This document shows positions 7,659-16,741 of a stretch of 64,000 nt of DNA, piece by piece; within the stretch, counting starts at the first letter, position 1; every line of letters starts with the position of its first letter. This DNA comes from Mesorhizobium amorphae. GTDB lineage: Bacteria > Pseudomonadota > Alphaproteobacteria > Rhizobiales > Rhizobiaceae. The notes below the pieces were generated by a model. The model was not told where the DNA came from, made no database searches, and was given only the letters and a program-made list of their open reading frames with translations. Made by a program: the position numbers and the translations under genes. Location of the stretch: the NCBI GenBank assembly GCA_003240775.1, contig QFNI01000014.1, positions 11,381-75,380 of the forward strand. Reading direction: 5' to 3'.

Positions 7659-10165
7659 GCGACGCAGCCATCTCGCCCATCCGCCGTCACAAGGCGCTTT
7701 CCCGCATCTGGGGCACGCCCAAGGGCTGGCGCGGCACGCTCGTCTCGGTGAACCATTCCGACATCGGCAAGCGGTTCATCCTCGCCGCCTTCTTCTTCTT
7801 CGCGGTGGGCGGCGTGCTCGCCATGCTGATCCGCGCGCAATTGGCCACGCCGCACAGCGTGTTCGTGGGGCCCGACGTCTACAACCAGCTCTTCACGATG
7901 CATGGCAGCATCATGATGTTCTTGTTCGCCATTCCCATGTTCGAGGGGCTGGCGCTCTATCTCCTGCCCAAGATGCTCGGCAGCCGCGACATGGCGTTTC
8001 CGCGGCTCTCGGCCTTCGGCTGGTGGTGCTACCTGTTCGGCGGCTCGATCCTGCTCGTGGCGCTGGCCGTGGGCGCCGCGCCCGATGGCGGCTGGTTCAT
8101 GTACACGCCGCTCTCGGGCAAGACCTACACGCCCGGCATCAACGCCGATGTCTGGCTGCTCGGCATCACCTTCGTGGAGATCTCGGCCGTTGCGGCCGCG
8201 GTCGAGATCACGGTGTCGATCCTGAAACTGCGCGCGCCCGGCATGAGCCTCGACAAGATGCCGCTGTTTGCGTGGTATCTCTTGGTCACGGCCCTAATGA
8301 TGGTCGCGGGCTTTCCGCCGCTGATCCTGGGCTCGGTGCTGCTCGAGGTGGAGCGCGCCTTCGACTGGCCGTTCTTCGACGAGGCGCGCGGGGGCGACTC
8401 GCTGCTCTGGCAGCACCTGTTCTGGCTGTTCGGGCACCCCGAGGTCTACATCATCTTCCTGCCGGCGGCGGGCGTGGTCTCGACCGTTTTGCCGGTGATG
8501 GCGCGCACCAAGATCATGGGCTATGGCGCGATCGTTGGGGCGATCCTGGCGCTTGGCGTGCTCTCGTTCGGGCTCTGGGTGCACCACATGTTCACCACCG
8601 GCATCCCGCACATGGCGCTGGGCTTCTTCTCGGCCGCGTCCGCGCTCGTCGCCATTCCCACCGGCGTCCAGATCTTCGCCTGGATCGGCACGCTGTGGAA
8701 CGGGCGGCCCGACCTGCGCCTGCCGATGCTCTACCTGATCGGCTTCTTCTTCGTCTTCATCCTGGGCGGGCTGACGGGCGTGATGCTCGCGGTCGTGCCC
8801 TTCGACCAGCAGGCACATGACAGCTACTTCGTGGTGGCGCACCTGCACTACGTTCTGGTGGGCGGTTTCATCTTCCCGATGCTGGCCGGGGCCTATTACT
8901 GGCTGCCGCACTTCACGGGGCGCAGGCGCGTGCTCCGCCTGGGAGAGACCGCGTTCTGGCTGATCTTCGTGGGCTTCAACCTCACCTTCTTCCTGATGCA
9001 TCTGACGGGGCTTCTGGGCATGCCCCGGCGTGTCTATACCTACCCGGCCGAGATCGGCTGGACGTGGCTGAATCTGCTTTCCTCGGTCGGTTCCTTCGTG
9101 ATGGCTTTCGGCTTCGCGCTGTTTGCGATCGACGTGGCGCTGCAGATCTTTCTGGCGCGGCCCACCAAGCGCAATCCGTGGAAGGCGGGCACGCTGGAAT
9201 GGGCGATGCCGCTGCCCTCGCCCGTCTACAACCTCGCGAGCATCCCCCATGTGGAAAGCCGCGATCCCATCGAGGATGACGGCGACCTCGCCAACCGCCT
9301 GGCGCGCGGCGAGGGCTATCTCGCGGAAACCCGCAACAACTGGCGCGAGGTGTCTGCCGTGGACGTGACCACGGGGCGTTTCGAGCATGTGGCTGTTGTG
9401 CCAGGCAACACGCCGCTGCCGATCGTGACCGCCTTCGTGGTCGGGCTCTTCGTGCTGTCGTTGCTGTTCGGCTTCTACTGGCTCTCGCTCCTGCCGCTCG
9501 CGGGCGTGGTGGCGCTCGCCTGGGTGTGGGCGTCGAAACTCGGCACGGCGCACGACCGCGGGCTGGTCGATGCCGGGCGGGGCACGAGCCTGCCGCTGCA
9601 TTGGGAAGCGCGCGAAGCGCCGGGCTGGTGGGGCACTGTGGTGCTGCTCTGGTCGGACGGGGCGTTTCTGGGGTCGCTGCTCTTCGGCTACGCATTCCTG
9701 TGGACGGTGGCGCCCAACTGGCCGCCAGCCGCATTCCTCGACCCCGGTGCCTTCGTCGAGGCGGGTCTGGCGCTCGGTGGTGCAGCCCTTGCAGCCCTTG
9801 CCGCGCGCGCGGGGCTCGCACGCTTCGAGAAGGGCGAGATTGCAGGCGGGGGTGGGCTGTTTCTCGCGGCAGGCCTCGGCCACGTGCTGGCCATCGCCGG
9901 GCTGATGGGGCTGGCATTCTGGCGCCTGCCCCCGCCCACGGGCCACGCTTATGCGGCGGTGGGGGCCGCGATGATCGCCTATGCGGCGGTGCATGCCTTC
10001 GTGTCGCTCGTGATGTGCCTTTTCGTGTGGCGGAGGGCGGCGAGCGGGCATGTCTCGCAGGCGCGCACGCTGGAGCCGCGGGTGGCGAACCTGTTCGGGC
10101 TGTTTTCGGCCGTGGCGACCGGCATCATGGTGGCCGCGCTCGTGGTGCCGGTGGTGATCCGATGA
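7655..10165 (+). CDS. Fused cytochrome c oxidase subunits I and III
   Basis: An 836-residue fusion: subunit I (about residues 30-560) followed by a subunit III-like part (about 590-836, WWGTVVLLWSDGAFLGS onward). Heme and CuB ligands are intact: His83 (MHGSIMMF), His261 with Glu263 and Tyr265 (HPEVY), His310-His311, His396 and His398. Unusual points: Gln339 stands where the K-channel lysine is expected (PTGVQ instead of PTGxK). Asp112 of the D channel is kept (RDMAFPR), but Leu101 and Ser119 occupy the usual Asn positions. Start is GTG 7655 in the GTGA overlap with coxB. Fused I+III enzymes resemble the alternative CoxMNOP-type oxidases of rhizobia (family knowledge). Confidence 0.9.
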   Translation: MSDAAISPIRRHKALSRIWGTPKGWRGTLVSVNHSDIGKRFILAAFFFFAVGGVLAMLIRAQLATPHSVFVGPDVYNQLFTMHGSIMMFLFAIPMFEGLALYLLPKMLGSRDMAFPRLSAFGWWCYLFGGSILLVALAVGAAPDGGWFMYTPLSGKTYTPGINADVWLLGITFVEISAVAAAVEITVSILKLRAPGMSLDKMPLFAWYLLVTALMMVAGFPPLILGSVLLEVERAFDWPFFDEARGGDSLLWQHLFWLFGHPEVYIIFLPAAGVVSTVLPVMARTKIMGYGAIVGAILALGVLSFGLWVHHMFTTGIPHMALGFFSAASALVAIPTGVQIFAWIGTLWNGRPDLRLPMLYLIGFFFVFILGGLTGVMLAVVPFDQQAHDSYFVVAHLHYVLVGGFIFPMLAGAYYWLPHFTGRRRVLRLGETAFWLIFVGFNLTFFLMHLTGLLGMPRRVYTYPAEIGWTWLNLLSSVGSFVMAFGFALFAIDVALQIFLARPTKRNPWKAGTLEWAMPLPSPVYNLASIPHVESRDPIEDDGDLANRLARGEGYLAETRNNWREVSAVDVTTGRFEHVAVVPGNTPLPIVTAFVVGLFVLSLLFGFYWLSLLPLAGVVALAWVWASKLGTAHDRGLVDAGRGTSLPLHWEAREAPGWWGTVVLLWSDGAFLGSLLFGYAFLWTVAPNWPPAAFLDPGAFVEAGLALGGAALAALAARAGLARFEKGEIAGGGGLFLAAGLGHVLAIAGLMGLAFWRLPPPTGHAYAAVGAAMIAYAAVHAFVSLVMCLFVWRRAASGHVSQARTLEPRVANLFGLFSAVATGIMVAALVVPVVIR

Positions 10166-10488
10166 GTTTTCTCTTGCGCGCGAGCCTGGGGCTTCTCGTC
10201 TGGGCGGTGGGGTTCTCGGTGATCTACGCCGTGCACGGCTATGGCTGCGAAGCGGGCTGGGCGCTTCGGCCGCTGGGCGGGCTCTCGCTGTTCCGCTGGG
10301 CGCTCTATGCCGCCTGGGCTCTTTCACTCGCGGCGGGGGCGCTGGTCGTCTGGTGGAGCTTCCGGCGGAGGGAAAGTGCCGTGCTCGGCGCCTTCGAGGC
10401 ACGGCTCGCGAGGATTTCGGCGCTTGTCGGCTTCGTGGCGCTCGTGGTGACGGGCGCGCCGAGCGCGGTGTTCAGCGCCTGCGTCTAG
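10162..10488 (+). CDS. Small membrane protein of the oxidase operon
   Basis: A 108-residue protein with three hydrophobic segments, starting on the ATGA overlap with the oxidase fusion and ending in a CTAG shared with the convergent glycosyltransferase stop. No family recognised with confidence. By position and size it may be an accessory subunit (subunit IV-like) or a remainder of subunit III; in related operons a separate third subunit gene follows. Two cysteines (YGCEAGW and the C-terminal FSACV) are notable. Confidence 0.7.
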   Translation: MSFLLRASLGLLVWAVGFSVIYAVHGYGCEAGWALRPLGGLSLFRWALYAAWALSLAAGALVVWWSFRRRESAVLGAFEARLARISALVGFVALVVTGAPSAVFSACV

Positions 10489-11726
10489 ACGGGCTCTCTG
10501 CTCACTTGTGTTGAAGGCACAGCGCTTTCCCGGGCGACTGCTTCGAGGAGGCCGAGCATCCTGAGCGCCAAGGCGCTGCGCTCGAAACGGGGCGCGGCCT
10601 GGAGAGCGTTGGCGGCAAGGCAGTCGCGGATTTCCGGGTGCTCTGCGAGTTGGGCGATGGCGTTCGCCAGCGCCTGGGCGTTTTCCGGCTCCACGGAGAT
10701 GCCAGCCTGGGTCTCCTCGATCAGCGCCTTGGCTTCGCCTTCGACACCGAGGACGACGGGAACGCCCGTGGCGAACGCCTCGAAGATCTTGGACGGCAGC
10801 ACGGTGGCGAAGAGCGGGTCGCGTTTGAGCGGCACGAGCGCGCAGTCGAGGCCCGACCAGAGCTGCGCCATCCGGTGCTTGGGGACGGCTGCGAGAAAGC
10901 GGACATTGGCGATGCCTTCCCGCTTCGCGCGGTCCGCGAGGCGTGCCTTGTCGGCGCCGTCGCCCACCAAGAGGATCATGTGGCGGCCGGGCGCGCCGGC
11001 TTCCAGAAGCTTTGCCGCGTCGAGCACGGTGTCGAGGCCGTGCGCCAGGCCGTGGGTGCCGAGATAGCCGGACACGAACCGGGAACCGGGCTCACGGGGG
11101 AGTGGTGCGAAGAGCGAGAGATCGGCTCCGTTGGTGACCACCGCGATGCGGGCGGGGTCGATGCCGCGCGCCATGAGATCGCGGCGGAAGGCTTCCGTGA
11201 GCGCCACGACGAGGGCCGCGCGGCGGTAGAGAAAGAGCTCCACCCTTTCGAGCCAGCGAAGCGCGCGCGGGCTGCGGATGGCGCCGACCGCACGGATCGA
11301 GGCGGGCCAGAGATCGCGCAGTTCGAACACGAAGGGGATGTTGCGGACGAGGCCGACCGCCCAGGCGGCGACCGCGGTGAAGAACTGCGGCGAGGTGCCC
11401 ACGACCACCTGGGCGCGCGGAAGACAGAGCGCGGCGAAGAAGGCCGCGAACATGAAGGAGAGGTAGTCGAGCGTACGCAGCAGGAAGCCCTGGTTGGCGG
11501 CGATGAATGTCCAAACGCGGACGACGCGGATGCCGGCCATCCGCTCTTCCTGCCAGAGGCGGTTGCGATAGCCTGGAAAGAGCTTGCCTTGCGGGAAGTT
11601 GGGGGCGCCCGTGATCACCGTGACTTCGTGGCCCGCCCTTACCCATTCGCGGCAATGCTCGAAGGTGCGGGAAGCCGGTGCGTTGGTTTCGGGCGGGAAG
11701 TTGTCGGTCAGAAAGAGGATGTGCAC
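10485..11726 (-). CDS. GT4-family glycosyltransferase
   Basis: A 413-residue two-domain GT-B glycosyltransferase. The N-terminal part begins MHILFLTDNFPPETNAPA, as in WbuB-type fucosamine transferases; FELRDLWPAS is also typical. The C-terminal part contains the nucleotide-sugar region KIFEAFATGVPVVLGV with the EX7E-type glutamates. Start is GTG 11726, overlapping the upstream heparinase gene by 19 bases. It is last in the minus-strand run oxidoreductase - wecB - heparinase - GT4. It probably adds a HexNAc-derived sugar to a lipid-linked repeat unit (inference). Confidence 0.87.
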   Translation of the reverse strand: MHILFLTDNFPPETNAPASRTFEHCREWVRAGHEVTVITGAPNFPQGKLFPGYRNRLWQEERMAGIRVVRVWTFIAANQGFLLRTLDYLSFMFAAFFAALCLPRAQVVVGTSPQFFTAVAAWAVGLVRNIPFVFELRDLWPASIRAVGAIRSPRALRWLERVELFLYRRAALVVALTEAFRRDLMARGIDPARIAVVTNGADLSLFAPLPREPGSRFVSGYLGTHGLAHGLDTVLDAAKLLEAGAPGRHMILLVGDGADKARLADRAKREGIANVRFLAAVPKHRMAQLWSGLDCALVPLKRDPLFATVLPSKIFEAFATGVPVVLGVEGEAKALIEETQAGISVEPENAQALANAIAQLAEHPEIRDCLAANALQAAPRFERSALALRMLGLLEAVARESAVPSTQVSREPV

Positions 11727-13342
11727 GAAAGCGCCTCTGCGAAGGTGAAGCGGGTTGCCGCGCAGTTGTCATGGGCGCGAACGGCAAGCGTCTGCGTGGG
11801 CTGGGACAAGCCGAATTCGGGATGCCAGAGCGAGGACTCGATCGCGGCTTCTCCGGATTCCACCTGCCAGCGGAGGATCTGGCGGCCCGCGAGATGGGCC
11901 GTGCCCTCGCCTGCGGATGTTTGGAGGGTGAGTGCCGGGTGGAAGCGGAAGCGGGCGATGGCCTGGGCCCGGGGCGGGCCGGAGACCCGGTCTTCCACGA
12001 GCAGTTCCCGGCTGTTCAGGGTCCACCGGCGGGTATGGAGCGGGCGGCCTTGCAGGCGGCTGTAGCCGTCATGCGTGGCCTGGGCGGTGAGCGTGTCGCC
12101 GGAATGGTCGAGGGTTGCTTCGCGGATGCGGGCACGGCGCGCGGTGCGGAAGCCCGACCAGGTTTCCGACGAGTTCTCCCCGTCGAGCGCAAGAGTGTTG
12201 TGGGCTTTCGTGCCGCGCTGGCGGTGGCGCTCGGGCCCCGTGCCGTATTCGCCCGTGCCGCCGTTCACGAGCACGCGGGCGGAGCCGAGCGAAAGCTCGA
12301 AGGACAGCGTGTCGGCATGGCCGTGGCCGCAGAGGTGGTCGGGGCCGAGCGGGGCCATGTCCAGGAAAAGCGTGGCGGGGCCAGCGGACAGGCGGGCGTA
12401 GCCGCTGTCGAGGAAGTGGTGCGTGGCCGGCGATTCCGGTGTGGGGATGCCGAGGCGGGCGGCGAGGGATTGGAGTGTTCGGCAATCGGGGGCGATGGCA
12501 AAGGCCGCATCGTTGAAGAAGGCGATGCCGCCATCGGGATGGGTCATGGTGCCGAGCCAGCGCAGCATAGGCGGGATCGTCTCGCGGCAGGCGGCCTGTA
12601 CGTGTGGGGCGAGCGAGAAGGTCCGGAGGAGGTTGAAGATGTCCAGGAGGTCTTCGAGAACGAGCGCGTGATACATGGGCGAGCGCTCGCAATGGCCGCC
12701 ATCGGGGAGGACCTGCTCGCCCAGCTCGCGCAAAAGAAGCGCAGCACCCGCATGGAGCCAAGTTTCGGCTTCGGGGCCGGCAAAGGCTGCGCCCAGAAAG
12801 AGAAGTGCCTTGGCGTTGGCGATCAGGTGGTTGCCGAGCAGGTGGTGCTCGATGCGGCCTCGCAGCCAACGGGCCTGAACGGCGAGGCTGTGGCGGGCGG
12901 TCTCGTCCAAGGGCTCGCCGCCGAGCATCCACTTGATCCAGTTCACGGTGCGCAGCGAAAGCGGATAGGGCTCCCAGCCCGTGCCGCGGCCGGCCGGGTT
13001 TTCCGCGATCCAGCGCGCGATCAATGTGGGGTGCCAGGGAGACGGCCGCGCCGCGAGGTTGTCGAAATAATGGAGGTTGTAGCGCCAGAGATGCGGAAGC
13101 GCGGGGTCGTCCCAGCCATGCGCGGCGAGCGACGCTTCGCGGTTCAGGAAGCGGAAGCTGTCGGGACCCGTCATGGATGGACTGCGGCCGGCGGGCTCGA
13201 TCCAGCGGCCGACAGGCTGCCGGAAGGGCGGCGCAGGGCGCTCGTCGATCGGGGGCCGGGTGAGGCGGAAGCGGGCGCGGGCGGTGACCTGGACCGGGCT
13301 CAGGTGACGGATCGTGTGCCAAAGAAGCGCGGGCGTGGTCAC
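11708..13342 (-). CDS. Heparinase II/III-like polysaccharide lyase
   Basis: A 544-residue protein. The N-terminal alpha/alpha toroid has WRYNLHYFDNL, WEPYPLSLRTVNW and GNHLIANAKALLFLG; the C-terminal heparinase II/III domain has HGHADTLSFELSLG and NGGTGEYGTG. Start GTG 13342 overlaps the wecB stop (GTGA). There is no signal peptide, so it may be cytoplasmic or exported by other means. Heparinase-like genes are often found beside a bi-domain oxidoreductase and a GT4 in polysaccharide loci. The role may be trimming or uronate chemistry on the polymer; the substrate is unknown. Confidence 0.86.
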   Translation of the reverse strand: MTTPALLWHTIRHLSPVQVTARARFRLTRPPIDERPAPPFRQPVGRWIEPAGRSPSMTGPDSFRFLNREASLAAHGWDDPALPHLWRYNLHYFDNLAARPSPWHPTLIARWIAENPAGRGTGWEPYPLSLRTVNWIKWMLGGEPLDETARHSLAVQARWLRGRIEHHLLGNHLIANAKALLFLGAAFAGPEAETWLHAGAALLLRELGEQVLPDGGHCERSPMYHALVLEDLLDIFNLLRTFSLAPHVQAACRETIPPMLRWLGTMTHPDGGIAFFNDAAFAIAPDCRTLQSLAARLGIPTPESPATHHFLDSGYARLSAGPATLFLDMAPLGPDHLCGHGHADTLSFELSLGSARVLVNGGTGEYGTGPERHRQRGTKAHNTLALDGENSSETWSGFRTARRARIREATLDHSGDTLTAQATHDGYSRLQGRPLHTRRWTLNSRELLVEDRVSGPPRAQAIARFRFHPALTLQTSAGEGTAHLAGRQILRWQVESGEAAIESSLWHPEFGLSQPTQTLAVRAHDNCAATRFTFAEALSCTSSF

Positions 13343-14448
13343 GCAGCAAGCCTCAGATGGTCCGCCAGGGCGGCGACGATGCGGGCGCCCGCCTGGCCGT
13401 CCCAGCGCGGAGGGACCGTGCCGCGCTTCCACGCGCCGGCAAACAGCCGCTCGAAGGCTTGGGCGAGGCGCGCGGGGTCGCTGCCCAGAAGCTCATTGGT
13501 GCCGAGCGTCACGGTTTCCGGGCGCTCGGTGGTGTCGCGCAGCGTCATGCAGGGGATGCCGAGCACAGTGGTTTCCTCGGACACGCCGCCGGAATCGGTG
13601 ATGGCCGCCTTGCTGTGGCGGATCAGGTGGTTGAACTCCCGGTAGGGCTGGGGCGGCACGAGATGGATGCCTTGGGGCACCACGCATTGCGCGAGCGTGC
13701 GCGCGGTGCGCGGGTGGACCGGAAAGACGACCGGCAGGCCGCAGGCATTCGCCGCCACGGCTTGCAGGATGCGGGAAAGATTGTCGGGCGCGTCCACATT
13801 GGCCGGGCGATGGACCGTCAGCACGAGATACTGGCCGGGGCGCAGCGCGAGCGCATCCCAGGCGGCCGACGGGCAGAGGTGGGGAAGCGCGGCGAGCAGC
13901 GTGTCGATCATGGTGTTGCCCGCGAAATGGATGCGCGCGAGCGGCACGCCCTCGCGGCGGAGGTTCGCGCCCGCCGTCTCGCTGGTGGTGAAGAAGAGGG
14001 TGGACACCGCATCCGTGGCGCGGCGGTTGATCTCCTCGGGCATGGCATCGTCGCCCGAGCGGATGCCCGCTTCCACATGGGCCACGGGGATGTTCGCCTT
14101 GCGGGCGGAAAGCGCGCAGGCGAGCGTGGAGGTGACGTCGCCCACGACAAGCGTGAGTGCTGCGGGCGCCTGGGCGAGAAGCGCCTCGTAGGCCACCATG
14201 ATGGCACCCGTCTGGGCGGCGGGCGTGCCTCTGGTCGCGCCGAGATGGATGTCGGGCGCGGGGATGCCGAGCTGCTCGAAAAAGGCGCCGGACATTGCGT
14301 GGTCGTGGTGCTGGCCGGTGTGGACAAGGCGGAAGCGCAAGGCGCCGCCTTCGCCCGCGTGGCGTTCGAGCGCGCGCAGGATGGGCGCGACCTTCATGAA
14401 ATTGGGCCGCGCGCCCGCGATCAGGTCGATCCGCGGATGCCGGCTCAC
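13339..14448 (-). CDS. wecB: UDP-N-acetylglucosamine 2-epimerase (non-hydrolysing)
   Basis: A 369-residue enzyme interconverting UDP-GlcNAc and UDP-ManNAc. Motifs in order: GARPNFMK, HTGQHHDHAMS, VGDVTSTLA, VAHVEAGIRSGD, MPEEINRRATD, TDSGGVSEE and RDTTERPET. Start GTG 14448 lies in the overlap with the upstream stop; both ends are coupled to neighbours by 4-base overlaps. It supplies an N-acetyl-mannosamine-type precursor, so the polymer probably contains ManNAc or a derivative (inference). Confidence 0.93.
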   Translation of the reverse strand: MSRHPRIDLIAGARPNFMKVAPILRALERHAGEGGALRFRLVHTGQHHDHAMSGAFFEQLGIPAPDIHLGATRGTPAAQTGAIMVAYEALLAQAPAALTLVVGDVTSTLACALSARKANIPVAHVEAGIRSGDDAMPEEINRRATDAVSTLFFTTSETAGANLRREGVPLARIHFAGNTMIDTLLAALPHLCPSAAWDALALRPGQYLVLTVHRPANVDAPDNLSRILQAVAANACGLPVVFPVHPRTARTLAQCVVPQGIHLVPPQPYREFNHLIRHSKAAITDSGGVSEETTVLGIPCMTLRDTTERPETVTLGTNELLGSDPARLAQAFERLFAGAWKRGTVPPRWDGQAGARIVAALADHLRLAA

Positions 14449-16553
14449 GCCGCGGCCTCGCGCAGGCGGATGGCGGAGCGGGAGACTTCGAGGATTTCGT
14501 CGAAGGGGATGGGCGGGGGACCGCCCTCGCCTGCCGCACGGAGGAAGCTTTCGATGGCGGGCGCGTGGCCCTTGTCGGGGCGCAGGCGCCAGAGGCGGGA
14601 CACGGGGCGGGGCCAGTTCCAGGCGGACAGGCTGCGGAAATTGTCGAGGCGCAGGATGCCGCCGCCGCAGAAGACTTCGAGCCGCTCCTTGGGGAAATGG
14701 CGGGCGCCGTTTGCGTGATAGTGGATCGTGCCGATCGAGCCGTCGGCAAAGGCGAGCGAGAGGGTGGCGGTGTCGCGGGTGGGAGCGCCCAGCGCCAGCG
14801 ACTGCTGCTGGAGGATGGGTGCGCCTGCGAGGAAGCGGAGGAGGTCGATGAAGTGGCAGGCCTCGCCGATGAGGCGGCCGCCATCGGCATGAGCCCAATG
14901 GGCGGGGGGAAGCGGGCCGGCATTCACGGTGTAGATGAAGCTCTTGGGCTCGGAACGGGCGGCGAGGAGCGTGCGCAAGGCCTGGGCGTGGGGTGCGAAG
15001 CGGCGGTTGAAGCCGACAGTGAGCGTGGGAGGACGGGGAAGCGCCTGAGCCCCGCGCCAGGCGGTTTCCACCAGCGCGAGTTCGGCCTCGTCTAGCGCGA
15101 GCGGCTTTTCCGTGAAGACGTGCTTGCCGGCGCTGAGCGCTGCAGCGGAAAGGCGGGCGTGACTGTCATGACGGGTGGCGATCACGACCGCGTCGATCGC
15201 GGGGTCGGAGAGGATCGCGTCCGGGTCGGTCGCGGCGGAGCGGAAGCCGAATTTTCTTGCGGCATGGGCGGCGTCGATGGGCTTGCGGGATGCGACCGTG
15301 GTGAGATCGGCGCCTGCTTGGTGAAGAGCTGGCAGGAGTGCCGCGAGAGCGTGGGCCCCGGCGCCGATCAAGCCGATGCGCGGGCGGGTGGGCGCGCGGG
15401 GCTGGGCGGGCAAGGCGAATGGGGGAAGCTTAGCCGGCTTTGGCTCGCCTGTGCCGAAGTCGAGCAGGATGCCGAGCGAGGGTTCGGAGCCGCCGAGGAC
15501 GGCATAGGCGCGAGGCGCTTCAGCAGCGGAGAAGCGGTGGGAGACGAGGGGTGCCGTTTGGATGCGGCCGGCGGCTATGGTGTCGAGCACGGCTTCGAAA
15601 TTGCGGGCGGCCGTCCAGCGCACGAAACCCACGGGGTAGTCATGCCCGCGCTCGTAGGCCTGGTCGTAGCGGCCGGGGCCGTAGGAGCAGGACACGCGAA
15701 ACGACAGCTCCTTTTCGAAGAAGGGCGCGCGGGGGACGGTCATGCCGGCGGTGCCGGCCAGCACGACCCGGCCGCGGCGCCGCGCGACGCGGGCGGCCTG
15801 GCGCAAGGGCGCTTCCGAGCGGGTGGCTGTGGCGAGCAGCACGGCATCTATGCCCCGGCCGCGCGAGAAGGCGAGTGCTGTGGGTTCGGGGTCGGCGTCG
15901 TTGGACAAGTCGAACGTTTCCGCGCCGAGCGATCGAGCCAGGGCGAGGCGGGCGGGGTCAAGGTCGAGCGCCAGGACGCGGGCGCCGTTGGCCTGGAGAA
16001 GCTGAAGAGCGAGCAGGCCGACAGGGCCCAGACCGAACACGGTGACCGCTTCGCCCAGCGTCGGCTCTGCCAGGCGCACGGCCTGAAGGGCGACGGCGCC
16101 GAGCACGGTGAAGGCCGCGTCCTCGTCGGACACCGCATCGGGCACGGGGGCGCAGAGGTTGCGGCCGACGGCCACGAATTCGGCATGCCCGCCGTTCGAC
16201 GCCACGCGGCTGCCGATCTCAAGCCCTTCCACGCCAGCGCCGAGCGCGACCACGGTTCCGACATTGCAGTAGCCGGGCGCATGGGGGCGGTCGAGGCGGG
16301 AGCGGACGGCACCGAGCGTGGCGAGCACTCCATCGGTGCGGGCCTTGGCGAAGGCGTCACGCAGGCGCTCGGGCTCGCGGCGGGCCTTGCCGAGCAGGCT
16401 CGCCTTGCCGAAGTCGAGGAGCGCGCGCTCGGTGCCGCTGGACAGAAGCGTCTTTCTCGTGCGGATCAAGACCTCGCCGGGGCCGGGGCGAGGTTCGGGC
16501 GCATCGAGCACGGAGATCGCGCCGTCGCGCACGCTTTGCGCAACGAGCATCAT
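14445..16553 (-). CDS. Bi-domain oxidoreductase (medium-chain dehydrogenase + Gfo/Idh/MocA)
   Basis: About 702 residues. The N-terminal half is a zinc-type alcohol-dehydrogenase-like domain with a Rossmann motif (FGLGPVGLLALQLL). The C-terminal half is a Gfo/Idh/MocA oxidoreductase starting IGLIGAGAHALAAL, with HVFTEKPLAL and the GEACHFIDLL region. Such fusions co-occur with heparinase-like genes and probably oxidise a sugar nucleotide or sugar. ATG 16553 (MMLVAQ) is chosen; an in-frame TTG at 16616 would add 21 residues without conserved content. First gene of a four-gene minus-strand operon. Confidence 0.87.
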   Translation of the reverse strand: MMLVAQSVRDGAISVLDAPEPRPGPGEVLIRTRKTLLSSGTERALLDFGKASLLGKARREPERLRDAFAKARTDGVLATLGAVRSRLDRPHAPGYCNVGTVVALGAGVEGLEIGSRVASNGGHAEFVAVGRNLCAPVPDAVSDEDAAFTVLGAVALQAVRLAEPTLGEAVTVFGLGPVGLLALQLLQANGARVLALDLDPARLALARSLGAETFDLSNDADPEPTALAFSRGRGIDAVLLATATRSEAPLRQAARVARRRGRVVLAGTAGMTVPRAPFFEKELSFRVSCSYGPGRYDQAYERGHDYPVGFVRWTAARNFEAVLDTIAAGRIQTAPLVSHRFSAAEAPRAYAVLGGSEPSLGILLDFGTGEPKPAKLPPFALPAQPRAPTRPRIGLIGAGAHALAALLPALHQAGADLTTVASRKPIDAAHAARKFGFRSAATDPDAILSDPAIDAVVIATRHDSHARLSAAALSAGKHVFTEKPLALDEAELALVETAWRGAQALPRPPTLTVGFNRRFAPHAQALRTLLAARSEPKSFIYTVNAGPLPPAHWAHADGGRLIGEACHFIDLLRFLAGAPILQQQSLALGAPTRDTATLSLAFADGSIGTIHYHANGARHFPKERLEVFCGGGILRLDNFRSLSAWNWPRPVSRLWRLRPDKGHAPAIESFLRAAGEGGPPPIPFDEILEVSRSAIRLREAAA

Positions 16554-16741
16554 GGCGCGGGGCCATCGGAAAACTGCTTCCGTGCCACGCCACAACCCCC
16601 CGGTTATCCACGGCAACCACTAGTCTTAACGAATTGCTACTTTCGCAATCCGTGCTCCGCAAGCATGGTGACGCGGGGAGACTTGCAGGGGCTGGGGAAA
16701 ACTTCCGACATGCTTGGACGAAGCCCATCTCGGGCAGACTG

